Source: Streptomyces sp. NBC_00620
GTDB taxonomy: Bacteria; Actinomycetota; Actinomycetes; Streptomycetales; Streptomycetaceae
NCBI RefSeq assembly: GCF_026341825.1
Contig: NZ_JAPENY010000003.1
Coordinates: 1,550,001 to 1,614,000, forward strand
Direction: 5' to 3'
DNA: 64,000 nt
Part shown: positions 1 through 8,779 of the stretch, piece by piece
Layout: the number at the start of each line of letters is the position of its first letter
Numbering within the stretch: position 1 is the first letter of the stretch
Notes under the pieces: model-generated
Databases searched by the model: none
What the model saw: the letters and a program-made list of their open reading frames with translations, nothing else
What the model was told of the DNA's origin: nothing
Translations under genes and position numbers: made by a program

Positions 1-878
1 TTCGCCGTCAGGGCCGGGCCCGCCTGGGTGGCCAGCAGCTGCGGGGCGAAGGCCGAGTTGTTGCCGATGATCGGCACATTGAACCCTCCGGCCGCCGCGA
101 CACCGACGAGCGAGGCCGCCTGGCGCGGTCCCGCGCTGATCACGATCGCCTTGACACCGGCCTGCTTGAGAGCGGCGACCTGGGCGGTCATGTCGTTGTC
201 GGTCGGCTTGATCTTCTGCTCGACGACGGTGAGCCCCGACTCCTTCGCCATGTACTTGGAGCCGACCAGGGCGTTCTCGCCGTAGTCCCCCTCGAAGTAC
301 ACATGGCCGATCTTGTCGCCCGCCTTGATGCCCTTCTCCTTGATCAGGAAGTCGACGGCGTTGATCGTCTCGATGTCGTACGTCGATCCGATGACCCGGA
401 TGTACGGGCTGCCCAGCAGGGTGGCCGACCAGGCCTGCGGCAGCACGAGGCCCTTGTCCTGGCCGTCCACCCGCTGCTTCACGGCGGCGACGAACGGCGA
501 GCCGATGAACTGCGTGAAGCCCAGCACCTTCGGCGCAAGCTCCGTGTACCCGGAGACCGCCTTCTGCGGGTCGTAGCCGTGGTCCCGGACGGTGAGCGCC
601 AGCTGGTAGCCGCAGATGCCGCCGTCGGCGTTGACCTGCTTCACATAGAGCTGCTGGGCCTGTGTGACGCTCTTGCCGAGGGTGGCGTACACGCCGGTCA
701 TGTCGGTGAGCGCGCCGAGGCTGATGGTCTTGCCGGAGATGCCGTCGCCGGTCTTCACGCCGCCGGCGGCCGTCTCCTTGTCGTCGTCCCCGTCCTTGGC
801 CTTGGAGCTGCACCCGGCCAGCACGAGCAGGGCGGCCAGCGTCCCGGCGGCCACCCTTGCCACGTATGTCCTTCTCAT
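1..878 (-). CDS. Branched-chain amino acid ABC transporter substrate-binding lipoprotein (partial, 3' end outside window)
   Basis: Last gene of the liv operon, entering the window without its C-terminus; about 292 residues are visible. It starts with basic residues (MRRTY) and a hydrophobic stretch ending in the lipobox LVLAGC, so the mature protein should be lipidated at that Cys and anchored outside the membrane. The mature part reads as a type I periplasmic-binding (Leu/Ile/Val-receptor) fold: GALTDMTGVYATLG near the start, then a DxxTAQVAALKQAGVKAIV segment. Its ATG overlaps the stop of livM by four bases (ATGA), so it is probably translationally coupled. Family knowledge says such proteins deliver branched-chain amino acids, amides or related small amides to LivHM; the exact ligand cannot be read from sequence. 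It sits after the permeases rather than first in the operon. Confidence 0.9.
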   Translation of the reverse strand, partial: MRRTYVARVAAGTLAALLVLAGCSSKAKDGDDDKETAAGGVKTGDGISGKTISLGALTDMTGVYATLGKSVTQAQQLYVKQVNADGGICGYQLALTVRDHGYDPQKAVSGYTELAPKVLGFTQFIGSPFVAAVKQRVDGQDKGLVLPQAWSATLLGSPYIRVIGSTYDIETINAVDFLIKEKGIKAGDKIGHVYFEGDYGENALVGSKYMAKESGLTVVEQKIKPTDNDMTAQVAALKQAGVKAIVISAGPRQAASLVGVAAAGGFNVPIIGNNSAFAPQLLATQAGPALTA

Positions 879-1993
879 CGTTCCTCCCCTGGAGTGGGCC
901 TTGAGCCGTTCGGCTTGGCGCGACGCCGGGCGGCGACCCTGATCAGGCCGCCCGGCAGGAAGAGCACGACCGCCACGACGGCGGCGCCGTAGAGGTACCT
1001 GGACGCCTCGCCCGGTGCGATCCCGCCGGTGCCGGGGTCGGAGACCAGGGGCAGCGTGTCGCTGTAGCGGGTCAGCAGCTGCGGCAGCAGGGAGACGAAC
1101 GCGGCCCCGACCACCGCCCCGGCGACCGAGCCGAGTCCGCCGATGACGATCATGGCGAGATATTCGAGCGAGAGGATCATGCCGAAGTAGTCCGGCACCG
1201 TCCGCTGGAAGATCAGCGCGAGCAGGACCCCGGCCAGGCCCGCGTACATCGAGGACAGCACGAAGACCGCGGCGCGGTAGCGGGCGACCGGCACGCCGAT
1301 CACCCCGGCCGCGATCCGGTGGTCGCGGATCGCGTTCATGGCCCTCCCCGGCCGGCCCCGCAGCACCCCGCGGGCGAAGAGCGCACCGCCCAGAAGCATC
1401 AGGAGGCCCGCGTACCAGAGCTTCTCGGCGGAGCCGAACGGCACGGCGGCGACGACGAGTTCACGGTCGTCGAAGGTCAGCCCGAAGATGCTCAGGGGTG
1501 GTACGTCGCGGCCGTTGAAGCCGCCCGTCAGGTCACGCGCGTTGAACAGCACGTGCTGGCCGATGAAGATCAGGGCGAGGGTGGCGATGCCGAGATAGGC
1601 GCCGCGCAGCCGCCCCGCGATGGGGCTGAACAGCCCGCCCGCGACACCGGCGGCCAGCACGGCCAGCACGGTGGCGAGCCAGGTCGGCAGCCCGAGCCCG
1701 GTCAGCCCGTCGCCCCCGTCACCGGCGAACACGCAGTAGCCGTACGCCCCGACCGCCAGGAAGAAGGCGTGCCCCATGGAGAGCTGTCCGGTCGCGCCGG
1801 TGAGCAGGTTGATGCCGATCGCGCCGATCGCGGCGGCCATCGCGAACAGGCCCGCCTGGAGCCAGAAGCGGTCCAGGTAGAAGGGCAGGGCGAGCAGCAG
1901 GACGGCGCCCGCGGCCCAGACGTATGTGCGGGGACGGGTGAACCACAGCGGTGGAGCGCCGCTCCTGCGGGTGCTTGCGAGGACCTCAGACAC
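875..1993 (-). CDS. livM: Branched-chain amino acid ABC transporter permease LivM
   Basis: Polytopic inner-membrane permease of 372 residues. Hydrophobic segments run almost throughout, and the family signature is visible around residues 60-80 (INLLTGATGQLSMGHAFFLAVGA), with the cytoplasmic coupling loop containing GRAMNAIRDHRIAAGVIGV near residue 220. It would pair with LivH to form the translocation pore, energised by LivG and LivF. The GTG start lies inside the end of livH (8-base overlap) and the stop overlaps the start of the binding-protein gene. The C-terminal tail is strongly basic and hydrophilic (RRRAKPNGSRPTPGEER), slightly longer than usual. Confidence 0.92.
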   Translation of the reverse strand: MSEVLASTRRSGAPPLWFTRPRTYVWAAGAVLLLALPFYLDRFWLQAGLFAMAAAIGAIGINLLTGATGQLSMGHAFFLAVGAYGYCVFAGDGGDGLTGLGLPTWLATVLAVLAAGVAGGLFSPIAGRLRGAYLGIATLALIFIGQHVLFNARDLTGGFNGRDVPPLSIFGLTFDDRELVVAAVPFGSAEKLWYAGLLMLLGGALFARGVLRGRPGRAMNAIRDHRIAAGVIGVPVARYRAAVFVLSSMYAGLAGVLLALIFQRTVPDYFGMILSLEYLAMIVIGGLGSVAGAVVGAAFVSLLPQLLTRYSDTLPLVSDPGTGGIAPGEASRYLYGAAVVAVVLFLPGGLIRVAARRRAKPNGSRPTPGEER

Positions 1994-2876
1994 GGGCGAG
2001 CTCCTTCGTGCCGAAGAGCCCGGCGGGCCGGATGAGCAGGATCGCGACCATGACGAGGTACGGGGCGAGGTCGCCGAGTCCCCTGCCCAGGAAGGTCAGG
2101 TCGCTCTGGTAGCCGGTGGCGAGGGACTCCGTGATCCCGACGAGCAGACCGCCGACCAGCGCGCCCGTCGTCGAGTCGAGACCCCCGAGGATCGCGGCCG
2201 GGAACGCCTTCAGCGCGGCGAGTGAGGTGGCCCGCTCGAGGCCCGGTGTCGGGAAGACGGTGAGGAACAGCGCGGCGACCGCGGCGAGACCCCCGGCCAC
2301 CGCCCAGGCGCCGAGCGACACCCGCCCGAGCCGTACGCCCATGAGAGCGGCGGTCTCCGGACTCTCGGCGGCGGCGCGCATCGCCACGCCCCACGAGCTG
2401 TACCGGAAGGCCAGCAGGAAGGCCGTGATGAGCAGGGCGGCGGCCACGAACGCGGCGATCCGCGTGTGCGCGAGGGAGACCGGCCCGACCGTGAGCACCG
2501 CGTCGCCCCACGGATCGCCGAGCGGCAGTACGTCCGTGCCGATACGCCGGGTCAGTTCGGTGGTGAGCAGAATGTCGACGCCGATGGTGACGATGGCGAG
2601 AACACTGTGGTCGGACCCCCGGTAGCGGCGCATCACCAGGAACTCCACCGCCGCCCCCACCAGCGCGGCGCCCGCGATCCCGGCGAGCAGCGCGGGCCAG
2701 AAGCCGATGTCGTCGTGGAGGGAGGCGGTGACATAGCCGCCCGCGAGCAGCAGCGAGGCGTGGGCGAAGTTCACGACCTCGGTCGCACGGAAGATGACGA
2801 CGAAACCGAGGGCGATGAGGGCGTAGACGGAGCCCAACGAGACGCCGTTGAGGAGGAGTTCGGCGAAGGTGCTCAT
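1986..2876 (-). CDS. livH: Branched-chain amino acid ABC transporter permease LivH
   Basis: Second integral-membrane subunit of the LIV-type importer, 296 residues, normal for LivH. It begins MSTFAELLLNGVSLGSVYALIALGFVVIF, the conserved LivH N-terminus, and carries GVAMRAAAESPETAALMGV, the coupling-helix region that contacts the ATPases. About eight membrane segments can be followed. The start overlaps the stop of livG as ATGA and the end overlaps livM by eight bases, so livG, livH and livM are probably made together. Expected to heterodimerise with LivM. Confidence 0.93.
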   Translation of the reverse strand: MSTFAELLLNGVSLGSVYALIALGFVVIFRATEVVNFAHASLLLAGGYVTASLHDDIGFWPALLAGIAGAALVGAAVEFLVMRRYRGSDHSVLAIVTIGVDILLTTELTRRIGTDVLPLGDPWGDAVLTVGPVSLAHTRIAAFVAAALLITAFLLAFRYSSWGVAMRAAAESPETAALMGVRLGRVSLGAWAVAGGLAAVAALFLTVFPTPGLERATSLAALKAFPAAILGGLDSTTGALVGGLLVGITESLATGYQSDLTFLGRGLGDLAPYLVMVAILLIRPAGLFGTKELARV

Positions 2877-3766
2877 GAGGCGGTCTCCTCACCGTTGGTG
2901 CGGGCCTGGTCGGGGCGGTCCCTGTCGGCGCGGTCCTGGTCGGCGCGGTCACCGTCCGCGCGCTCATCGTCCGCACGCTCGCCCAGGTAGGCCCGTACAA
3001 CCGCCGGATCCTTCTGTACGTCGACGGGGGCGCCGTCCGCGATCAGCCGGCCGAAGTCCAGTACGGTCACCGCGTCCGCGAGCCGCATCACCACCCCCAT
3101 GTCGTGTTCGACGAGCACGATCGAGATGCCGAGGCTGTCGCGGACGCCGGCCACGACCGCGGCGGTGCGGCGTCGTTCGTCGGCGGTCATGCCCGCGACC
3201 GGTTCGTCGAGCAGCAGGAGGCGGGGCTCCATACACAGAGCGCGGGCGAGTTCGGCGAGCTTCTGCTGCCCGTACGGGAGCGAGCCCGCCGGGCGGTCGA
3301 GTTGCTGTTCAATGCCCACGAACTCGGCTATCTCGCGGACGCGTTCACGGTGCCGGCGCTCCTCGCGGGCCGCCGCGGGCAGCCGCAGTCCCGCGGCGAG
3401 GAAGCCGGTGCGGGTCAGCCGGTGGCGGCCGAGCAGCAGGCTGTCCTCGACCGTGGCCAGCGGTGGCAGGGCGAGGTTCTGGAAGATCCGCGCCACGCCC
3501 AGGCCCGCGATGCGGTGCGGGGGCAGGCCGGTCAGCTCGTGCTCGCCGAACCGGACGCTGCCGGAGGCGGGCCGGCAGACACCGGAAAGCACGTTGAAAC
3601 AGGTGGACTTGCCGGCGCCGTTGGGGCCGATGAGCGCGTGCACGGTGCCGGGGCGGACGGTGAAGCTGACGGCGTCGAGGGCGGTCAGGCCGGCGAAGCG
3701 GACCGTCAACTCCCTTACGTGGAGCGGCGGGACGTCGGTGTCGGCCGGGTCCATCGCGGGCGTCAC
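2873..3766 (-). CDS. livG: Branched-chain amino acid ABC transporter ATP-binding protein LivG
   Basis: Cytoplasmic ATPase of the liv importer, about 297 residues. Walker A is GPNGAGKST, the signature region is LPYGQQKLAELARAL (the usual LSGGQ is replaced, as is common in LivG), and Walker B is LLLLDEPVAGM followed by the H-loop LVEHDMGVV. The chosen GTG start makes a GTGA overlap with the stop of livF and has AGGTGG five bases upstream; an in-frame ATG at 3754 is an equally reasonable start. The last 30 residues are a strongly charged, repetitive tail (ADGDRADQDRADRDRPDQ) rich in Asp and Arg, not part of the ABC fold and perhaps disordered. Confidence 0.9.
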   Translation of the reverse strand: MTPAMDPADTDVPPLHVRELTVRFAGLTALDAVSFTVRPGTVHALIGPNGAGKSTCFNVLSGVCRPASGSVRFGEHELTGLPPHRIAGLGVARIFQNLALPPLATVEDSLLLGRHRLTRTGFLAAGLRLPAAAREERRHRERVREIAEFVGIEQQLDRPAGSLPYGQQKLAELARALCMEPRLLLLDEPVAGMTADERRRTAAVVAGVRDSLGISIVLVEHDMGVVMRLADAVTVLDFGRLIADGAPVDVQKDPAVVRAYLGERADDERADGDRADQDRADRDRPDQARTNGEETAS

Positions 3767-4569
3767 CCCTTCCACCTGGGCAGTGTCGGGTGGGTGGCGC
3801 GGGCCTGGGAGGCGTCTTCTGCCGCGTCCTCGTCGACGACGCCCAGATAGCGGCGGCGCACCTCGTCGGAGGCGGCGAGTTCGTCGGCCGGGCCCGAGAG
3901 GGTCACTTCGCCGACTTCGAGGACGTACGCGCGGGAGGCGAGCCGCAGGGCGAGAGCGGCGTTCTGCTCGACGAGCAGGACCGAGGTGCCCTGGGCGTTG
4001 ATCTCCCGTACGGTGTCGGCGATTCGCCGGGCCATCAACGGGGCGAGTCCGAGGGACGGTTCGTCGAGCAGGAGCACCTTGGGAGTGGCCATCAGGGCCC
4101 TCGCGACCGCGAGCATCTGCTGTTCGCCGCCCGAGAGGAGTCCCGCGCGCTGCTGGGCGCGTTCGGCGAGGACGGGGAACAGGTCGTGCACACGGCGCAG
4201 TGCGGCGGCCCGCTCCGCCCGGCCGCCCACGGCTCCGAGCGCTCCGGCCCGCAGATTGTCCGCGACCGTCATCCGGGCGAACACCCTTCGCCCTTCCGGT
4301 ACTTGGGACACGCCGGCGGCCACCACCCGGTCCGGGGCCAGCCGGTCGAGCGGGCGTCCGCCGAGGGCGACCGTGCCGCCGGTCACCGCTCCCCCGTGGA
4401 AGGAGAGCGTCCGGCACACCGCCCGCAGCAGCGTCGACTTGCCCGCGCCGTTGCTGCCGAGGACGACGACCACGGCTCCCTCGGGCACCTCCAGAGAGAC
4501 CTGGCGCAGTGCGCGTACGGGTCCGTATCCGACCGACAGGTCCCGTACGAGCAGAGCGGAACCGCCCAT
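3763..4569 (-). CDS. livF: Branched-chain amino acid ABC transporter ATP-binding protein LivF
   Basis: First gene of the operon and second ATPase of the importer, 268 residues. Walker A GSNGAGKSTLLRAV, signature LLSGGEQQMLAVARAL, Walker B VLLLDEPSLGL and the LivF-typical VLLVEQNAALAL are all intact. The N-terminus (MGGSALLVRDLSVGYGPVRALRQVSL) matches the family, supporting the ATG start. The promoter of the whole liv operon should lie in the 187-base divergent gap between this gene and the PucR-family gene at 4757, which also contains a perfect inverted repeat (4687-4704). Confidence 0.93.
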   Translation of the reverse strand: MGGSALLVRDLSVGYGPVRALRQVSLEVPEGAVVVVLGSNGAGKSTLLRAVCRTLSFHGGAVTGGTVALGGRPLDRLAPDRVVAAGVSQVPEGRRVFARMTVADNLRAGALGAVGGRAERAAALRRVHDLFPVLAERAQQRAGLLSGGEQQMLAVARALMATPKVLLLDEPSLGLAPLMARRIADTVREINAQGTSVLLVEQNAALALRLASRAYVLEVGEVTLSGPADELAASDEVRRRYLGVVDEDAAEDASQARATHPTLPRWKG

Positions 4570-4686
4570 GGCACCTCCACCTCCCGCTGTCCTCGCTCGG
4601 TGTGGCGCTCACCTCAGCACCCGTCCAGGCGCCCGTCCACGGGGTGCGGGCGAAACGCGGCGGGTGCCCAGAGGTCGTGGCCGGCC

Positions 4687-4704
4687 GTTGTGCACGCGCA
4701 CAAC
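4687..4704. promoter_or_regulatory. Perfect inverted repeat in the livF/pucR divergent promoter region
   Basis: Arms GTTGTGC and GCACAAC separated by ACGC form an 18-base dyad 52 bases before the PucR-type gene and 117 bases before livF. Its position in a divergent regulator/operon gap suggests an operator, possibly for the adjacent PucR-family protein. This is inferred from symmetry and location only. Confidence 0.4.
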
Positions 4705-4756
4705 ACCGCGTGTCAGGGGCCTGTCCGGCGGGCCTCCCCGGTGACATCCTCCGGCC

Positions 4757-5962
4757 ATGGGACGGCGCCGACCGCGGACCGGTCATGACTGGAAGCTGCT
4801 CGCGGAGTCCTGCGCGGCTCTGCTGGAACGGCTGCCCGAGCTCGTCGACGAGCATCTGCGGCAGCTCACCGAGTACTCCCCCGTCTACGGACAGGTGCTG
4901 CCTTACGACGAGCAGTGGCGGGAGGCGGAGACCGCGATGCGCATCGGCATCGAGACGCTCTCCGCGCCGCGGGACTCGCCGCGCCGCGATCTGGAGTACG
5001 CCGAGGACGCGGGCCGCCGCCGTGCCCAGCAGGGGATTCCGCTGGAGCTGCTCGTGCACGCCTACCGCTCCGCGGGTTATCTCGTGTGGGACGCGCTGAT
5101 GGAGGGCGTGGCCGGGCGGGAGCCGGAGCGGCTCGCGATGCTCATGCGCTCGGCGACCATGGTGTGGTCCGCCGTGGACGCGCAGGCCGCGACCGCCACG
5201 GAGGCGTACCGGGCCACCGAGATGGAGCTGCGGCGGCGAACCGACGAGCAGTTGCAGGCCCTCCTCGACGCCCTGCTCGAAGGGCAGCAGACGCCCGGGC
5301 TCGCGGCACGGGCCGCCGCCGGGCTCGATCTGCCGGAGCGTGGGCCGTACGCCGTGGTGGTACTGCGTGCCGAGCGCCATGACGCACGGGACGCGTGCCC
5401 TCGGCCCATGCTGGGTGCGGGGCTGCGTTTCATCTGGCGGATGCGGGCGGACTGCGAGGTGGGCGTGGTCGCCCTTGGGCCCGGGCAGGGGCTCGACGGG
5501 GTGGCCCGGCTGCTCGACGGGCGGTGTCAGGGGCCGGGCGGTATCAGTCCCGTGGTGGCCGGGCTCGCCGAGCTGGGGCGGGCCCGGCGGCTCGCCGAGC
5601 TGGCGCTGCGTACCTGTCCGCCGGACGCCACCGATGTCGTACGTCTCGACCAGCGGATGCCGACCGCGCTCGTCGTCAGCCAGCCCGAGCTGGCGGCCCG
5701 TCTTGTCTCGGACGTGTTCGGGGAGCTGCTGGAGCTCGAGCCCGGCGATCGGGCCGTGCTTCTCGAAACGCTCGACGTCTGGCTCTCCTGCGAGGGCTCC
5801 GCCGGGCGGGCCGCGGGGCGCCTGTACTGCCACCGCAACACGGTCTTCAACCGCCTACGCCGACTCGAACAGCTGACGTCCCGGTCACTGGCCCGGCCTC
5901 GGGACCTGATCGAGATGACGTTGGCGTTGGATGCGTATCGGTTGTCGGGGGTGGGGCGGTGA
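4757..5962 (+). CDS. PucR/CdaR-family transcriptional regulator
   Basis: DNA-binding regulator of 401 residues, divergent from the liv operon. The N-terminal 170 residues are mostly helical (LLERLPELVDEHLRQLTEY and on), the middle (about 190-310) fits the GGDEF-like module of CdaR proteins, and the C-terminus (about 335-398) holds the PucR-type helix-turn-helix: GSAGRAAGRLYCHRNTVFNR followed by RLRRLEQLTSR. It lacks the N-terminal PucR ligand domain found in the regulator at 35675. Placement suggests control of branched-chain or amide uptake, an inference from adjacency. No good Shine-Dalgarno sequence precedes the ATG, so the start is less secure. Confidence 0.82.
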   Translation: MGRRRPRTGHDWKLLAESCAALLERLPELVDEHLRQLTEYSPVYGQVLPYDEQWREAETAMRIGIETLSAPRDSPRRDLEYAEDAGRRRAQQGIPLELLVHAYRSAGYLVWDALMEGVAGREPERLAMLMRSATMVWSAVDAQAATATEAYRATEMELRRRTDEQLQALLDALLEGQQTPGLAARAAAGLDLPERGPYAVVVLRAERHDARDACPRPMLGAGLRFIWRMRADCEVGVVALGPGQGLDGVARLLDGRCQGPGGISPVVAGLAELGRARRLAELALRTCPPDATDVVRLDQRMPTALVVSQPELAARLVSDVFGELLELEPGDRAVLLETLDVWLSCEGSAGRAAGRLYCHRNTVFNRLRRLEQLTSRSLARPRDLIEMTLALDAYRLSGVGR

Positions 5963-5965
5963 GAC

Positions 5966-6273
5966 GGTTTTTCGCCCCCTCCGCCCCTACCCGTCCCTTG
6001 CTCCTGGGGGCTGCCGCCCCCAGACCCCCGCATCGCGCTGACGCGCTCGTCCTCAAACGCCGGACGGGCTGAAAGATCTCCCCCGGCCGGAACTGAAAGA
6101 TCTGCCGCGGGGGCGAAAGATCTGCCGGTCGGGGCTGAAAGGTTCTCTGCCCGGGGCTGAAAGATTTCAGCCCCGGCCGGGGAAATCTTCAGCCCCTCCG
6201 GCGTTTGAGGAGCGGGGTCTGGGGCGGAGCCCCAGGAACAAGGGACGGGTAGGGGCGGAGGGGGCGAAAAACC
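5966..6273. repeat. Composite inverted repeat with internal CTGAAAGATCT iterons; likely bidirectional terminator
   Basis: This fills the 343-base gap between convergent genes. Left arm (from 5966: GGTTTTTCGCCCCCTCCGCC...) and right arm (ending 6273) are near-exact reverse complements over roughly 60-85 bases, differing by an internal GCATCGCGCTGACGCG segment present only on the left. Between the arms, CTGAAAGATCT or close variants recur at 6069, 6093, 6113, 6135 and 6157 in direct orientation, followed by an inverted copy at 6182-6192. A second copy of the left-arm sequence lies at 16635-16717, so this is a dispersed intergenic family. Transcripts from either side would fold into a very strong hairpin, consistent with termination. 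Confidence 0.75.
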
Positions 6274-6305
6274 ACCCCCCACCCACCCCAGCCCTCCTCA
6301 GTTCC

Positions 6306-7466
6306 TCAGTTCAAGAAGTCCCGCCCAATGTTCTCCGCCACCTTCTCCAGGATCGGCCCCGCATCCGCGATGCACTTCGCGATGTCGGGCTCCACCTCGG
6401 TGAGCGGGTACGCGCGGCGGATGCCGGCCTTGCCGAGGGCCTCCGGGCGCAGGCCGAGGCGGCCACAGACCGCGACGACCTCCTTGCCCGCGGCACGCGC
6501 GGCGGCGGCCACCCCGGCGGGAGCCTTCCCGTGCAGGGTCTGCTCATCGAGCGACCCCTCACCGGTGATGACCAACGTGGCCCGCTCCAGCGCGGGCGCG
6601 AAGCCGAGAACGTCGAGCATGACCTCGATACCGGGCCGAAAGCGCGCCCCGAGAACAAGCGCGCCGTACCCGATCCCACCCGCGGCCCCGGCCCCGGGCG
6701 CCGCCGCGTACTCGGCGGCCCTGGACCCGATGGCCTTCTCCAGAACGGCGGCGAAGTGAGCGAGCGAGGCGTCCAGGACGGCGACGTCGTCGGGTCCGGC
6801 CCCCTTCTGCGGGCCGTACACGGCAGGCGCACCCTTGGGCCCGGTGAGCGGATTGTCCACGTCGGAGGCGAGAACAAAGTCGACCGAGGAGATCCGGCCG
6901 TCAAGGCCGGACAGATCGGCGGTCACGACATCGCTGAGCGCGCCCCCACCGGGCGCGACGGGCTCACCGTCCGCGTCAAGGAACCGCGCACCGAGCGCGG
7001 ACAGCATCCCCGCACCCCCATCGGTGGTGGCGCTCCCGCCCACACCGAAGACGATGGCCCGCGCCCCCGCGTCCAGCGCGGCCCGCAGCAGCTCTCCGGA
7101 CCCGTACGTCGAGGACGTGAGCGGCGCGAAGACCCCGGAGGGCAGCCGCTGCAGCCCGCTGGCCTCCGCCATCTCCACGACCGCCGTGTCCCCGCGCAGC
7201 GCGAACGCCGCCGTGACCTCGTCGCCGAGCGGCCCGGCGACCCGCACCTCACGCCGCTCGAACCCGGCGGCGACCGCCGCGTCGACGGTCCCGTCACCGC
7301 CGTCGGCCACCGGCAGCGCCTCGACCTCGACATGCGGCGCGACGCGGCGCAGCCCGGCCGTCACACGCTCGGCGACCTGCACGGCCGTCAGCGATCCCTT
7401 GAACTTGTCCGCGGCGATCAGCACACGCGCCGCCTGCCGAGTCCGATTCACAGCAGCGTCCGCCAC
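6306..7466 (-). CDS. Glycerate kinase (GlxK/GarK family)
   Basis: ATP-dependent glycerate kinase of 386 residues, phosphorylating D-glycerate in the cytoplasm to feed lower glycolysis. The family start RVLIAADKFKGSLTAVQVAE appears at about residues 14-33, with the glycine-rich block VADGGDGTVDAAVAAG, the GVGGSATTDGGAGML motif and VITGEGSLDEQTLHGKAP near the C-terminus. The GTG start is supported by AAGGGG seven bases upstream. Glycerate usually comes from glyoxylate, tartrate or serine breakdown; no such partner genes lie beside it here. It converges on the PucR-type gene through the large inverted repeat. Confidence 0.93.
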   Translation of the reverse strand: MADAAVNRTRQAARVLIAADKFKGSLTAVQVAERVTAGLRRVAPHVEVEALPVADGGDGTVDAAVAAGFERREVRVAGPLGDEVTAAFALRGDTAVVEMAEASGLQRLPSGVFAPLTSSTYGSGELLRAALDAGARAIVFGVGGSATTDGGAGMLSALGARFLDADGEPVAPGGGALSDVVTADLSGLDGRISSVDFVLASDVDNPLTGPKGAPAVYGPQKGAGPDDVAVLDASLAHFAAVLEKAIGSRAAEYAAAPGAGAAGGIGYGALVLGARFRPGIEVMLDVLGFAPALERATLVITGEGSLDEQTLHGKAPAGVAAAARAAGKEVVAVCGRLGLRPEALGKAGIRRAYPLTEVEPDIAKCIADAGPILEKVAENIGRDFLN

Positions 7467-7609
7467 CTTGCATCCCCTTGCTTTCGGCCTTGCTCACGTC
7501 AAGGCAGTCGCGCCGCTGCGACCTTAACCGGAGGAAGCCCCCGCCGTCATGCCCCGCCCGGACCGCGGAACACCGCGCACCATCGTCCGGAATTGGGTAA
7601 ACCGGAGCT

Positions 7610-8683
7610 ATGACCTCTGTGGGCACTGAGCTCGCCGACCGCATCCATGGGGGCTGGCTGGGCCGGATCGCGGGCAACATGCTCGGCAAACCGGTCGAGC
7701 AGGGCGACCACTGGACGCGGGACCGGATCGACCGCTATCTGCGGCAGGCCGCGGCCCTGCCCCTCACCGACTACCTCCCCGAGCCCGCCGCCGACGGAGG
7801 CGGGAGCGGCGAATTCGAGCTGCGGCCCGAGTGGCGACAGTGCGTACGCGGCCGTATCCACGGCAGCTGCCGCGACGACGACGTGGACTACGCGATCCTC
7901 GGGCTCGACCTCCTGGAGACGCACGGTTTCGGCTTCAGTACCGAGCAGGTCGGTGACCTGTGGCTGCTGCGGCTGCCGTATCTGCAGACGTTCACCGCGG
8001 AGCGGGCCGCGTACCGGAACCTCGCCAATGGGATCAAACCGCCGCTGACAGCGACGTACGACAATCCCTACCAGGAGTGGATCGGGGCTCTCATCCGCGC
8101 CGACGTCTACGGCTGGACCTGTCCGGACTCGCCGCGGCAGGCGGCCTCGCTGGCCCGTCGCGACGCCGTCCTCTCCCACACCGGCAACGGCGTGTACGGC
8201 GCGATGTGGGCGGCGGCGCTGATCTCGGCGGCCTTCACCGCGCCGAGCGTGCGGCACGCGCTGGACACGGCGCTCACGGTGATCCCTGCGAGCTGCCGCC
8301 TGGCGCGGACCGTACGACGGGTGATGACGCTCCACGAGACGCGGATGACCTGGGACGACACGCTCACGACCGTCTCCGAGGAGACCGCGGGGCTCGGCTG
8401 GATCCACACGATCCCGAACGCCGCGGTCCTCACGGCCGGGCTCCTGTACGGCGACGGCGACTTCACCCGCACCATCACGCTGACCGTCCGTGGCGGCCTG
8501 GACACCGACTCGAACGGCGCGACCGCGGGCTCCGTGGCGGGCGTCCTGTGCGGGGCGGCTGCGATCCCCGCACAGTGGCGGGACCCGCTGGAGGACACCG
8601 TACGGAGTGCGGTGTTCGGCTTCGACAGGGCGCGGATCAGCGAGCTCGCGTCACGTACGGTCGCGTTGACGACACGGGCCTAG
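7610..8683 (+). CDS. ADP-ribosylglycohydrolase family protein (DraG-like)
   Basis: Protein of 357 residues with the ADP-ribosylglycohydrolase fold. The N-terminal LADRIHGGWLGRIAGNMLG, the acidic RDDDVDYAILGLDLLE around residue 88 and the C-terminal GGLDTDSNGATAGSVAGVL are the blocks that bind the paired Mg2+ ions in DraG/ARH enzymes. These enzymes remove ADP-ribose from modified arginine or related adducts, or act on ADP-ribose derivatives; the substrate here is unknown. It is transcribed toward a Nudix hydrolase (8780), and a Sir2 deacylase and a macro-domain protein are within 12.5 kb. GGAG lies only two bases from the ATG, so an in-frame GTG at 7619 is possible. Confidence 0.9.
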   Translation: MTSVGTELADRIHGGWLGRIAGNMLGKPVEQGDHWTRDRIDRYLRQAAALPLTDYLPEPAADGGGSGEFELRPEWRQCVRGRIHGSCRDDDVDYAILGLDLLETHGFGFSTEQVGDLWLLRLPYLQTFTAERAAYRNLANGIKPPLTATYDNPYQEWIGALIRADVYGWTCPDSPRQAASLARRDAVLSHTGNGVYGAMWAAALISAAFTAPSVRHALDTALTVIPASCRLARTVRRVMTLHETRMTWDDTLTTVSEETAGLGWIHTIPNAAVLTAGLLYGDGDFTRTITLTVRGGLDTDSNGATAGSVAGVLCGAAAIPAQWRDPLEDTVRSAVFGFDRARISELASRTVALTTRA

Positions 8684-8779
8684 GACCTGTCCGGCCGATG
8701 GCAGCCGGGGCCACCTCCAACTCGCCGAACCCGGCAGCGAGTCGGAGGAACGGCGCCGCAGGCTCGTTACCCTTCGTGA

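Noticed and set aside
2873..5833. Very long minus-strand open frame continuing from livG through livF and the PucR gene
   Set aside because: Only the last 297 residues have family features; the rest is Arg/Pro/Gly-rich antisense or out-of-frame sequence typical of GC-rich DNA.
6069..6192. Iterons as a replication origin
   Set aside because: Iterons lie inside a repeat family copied elsewhere, with no rep gene, AT-rich stretch or DnaA boxes.
7487..7505. GCCTTG-7-CAAGGC inverted repeat upstream of glycerate kinase as an operator
   Set aside because: A 6-bp dyad is expected by chance at this GC content, and no regulator gene is adjacent.
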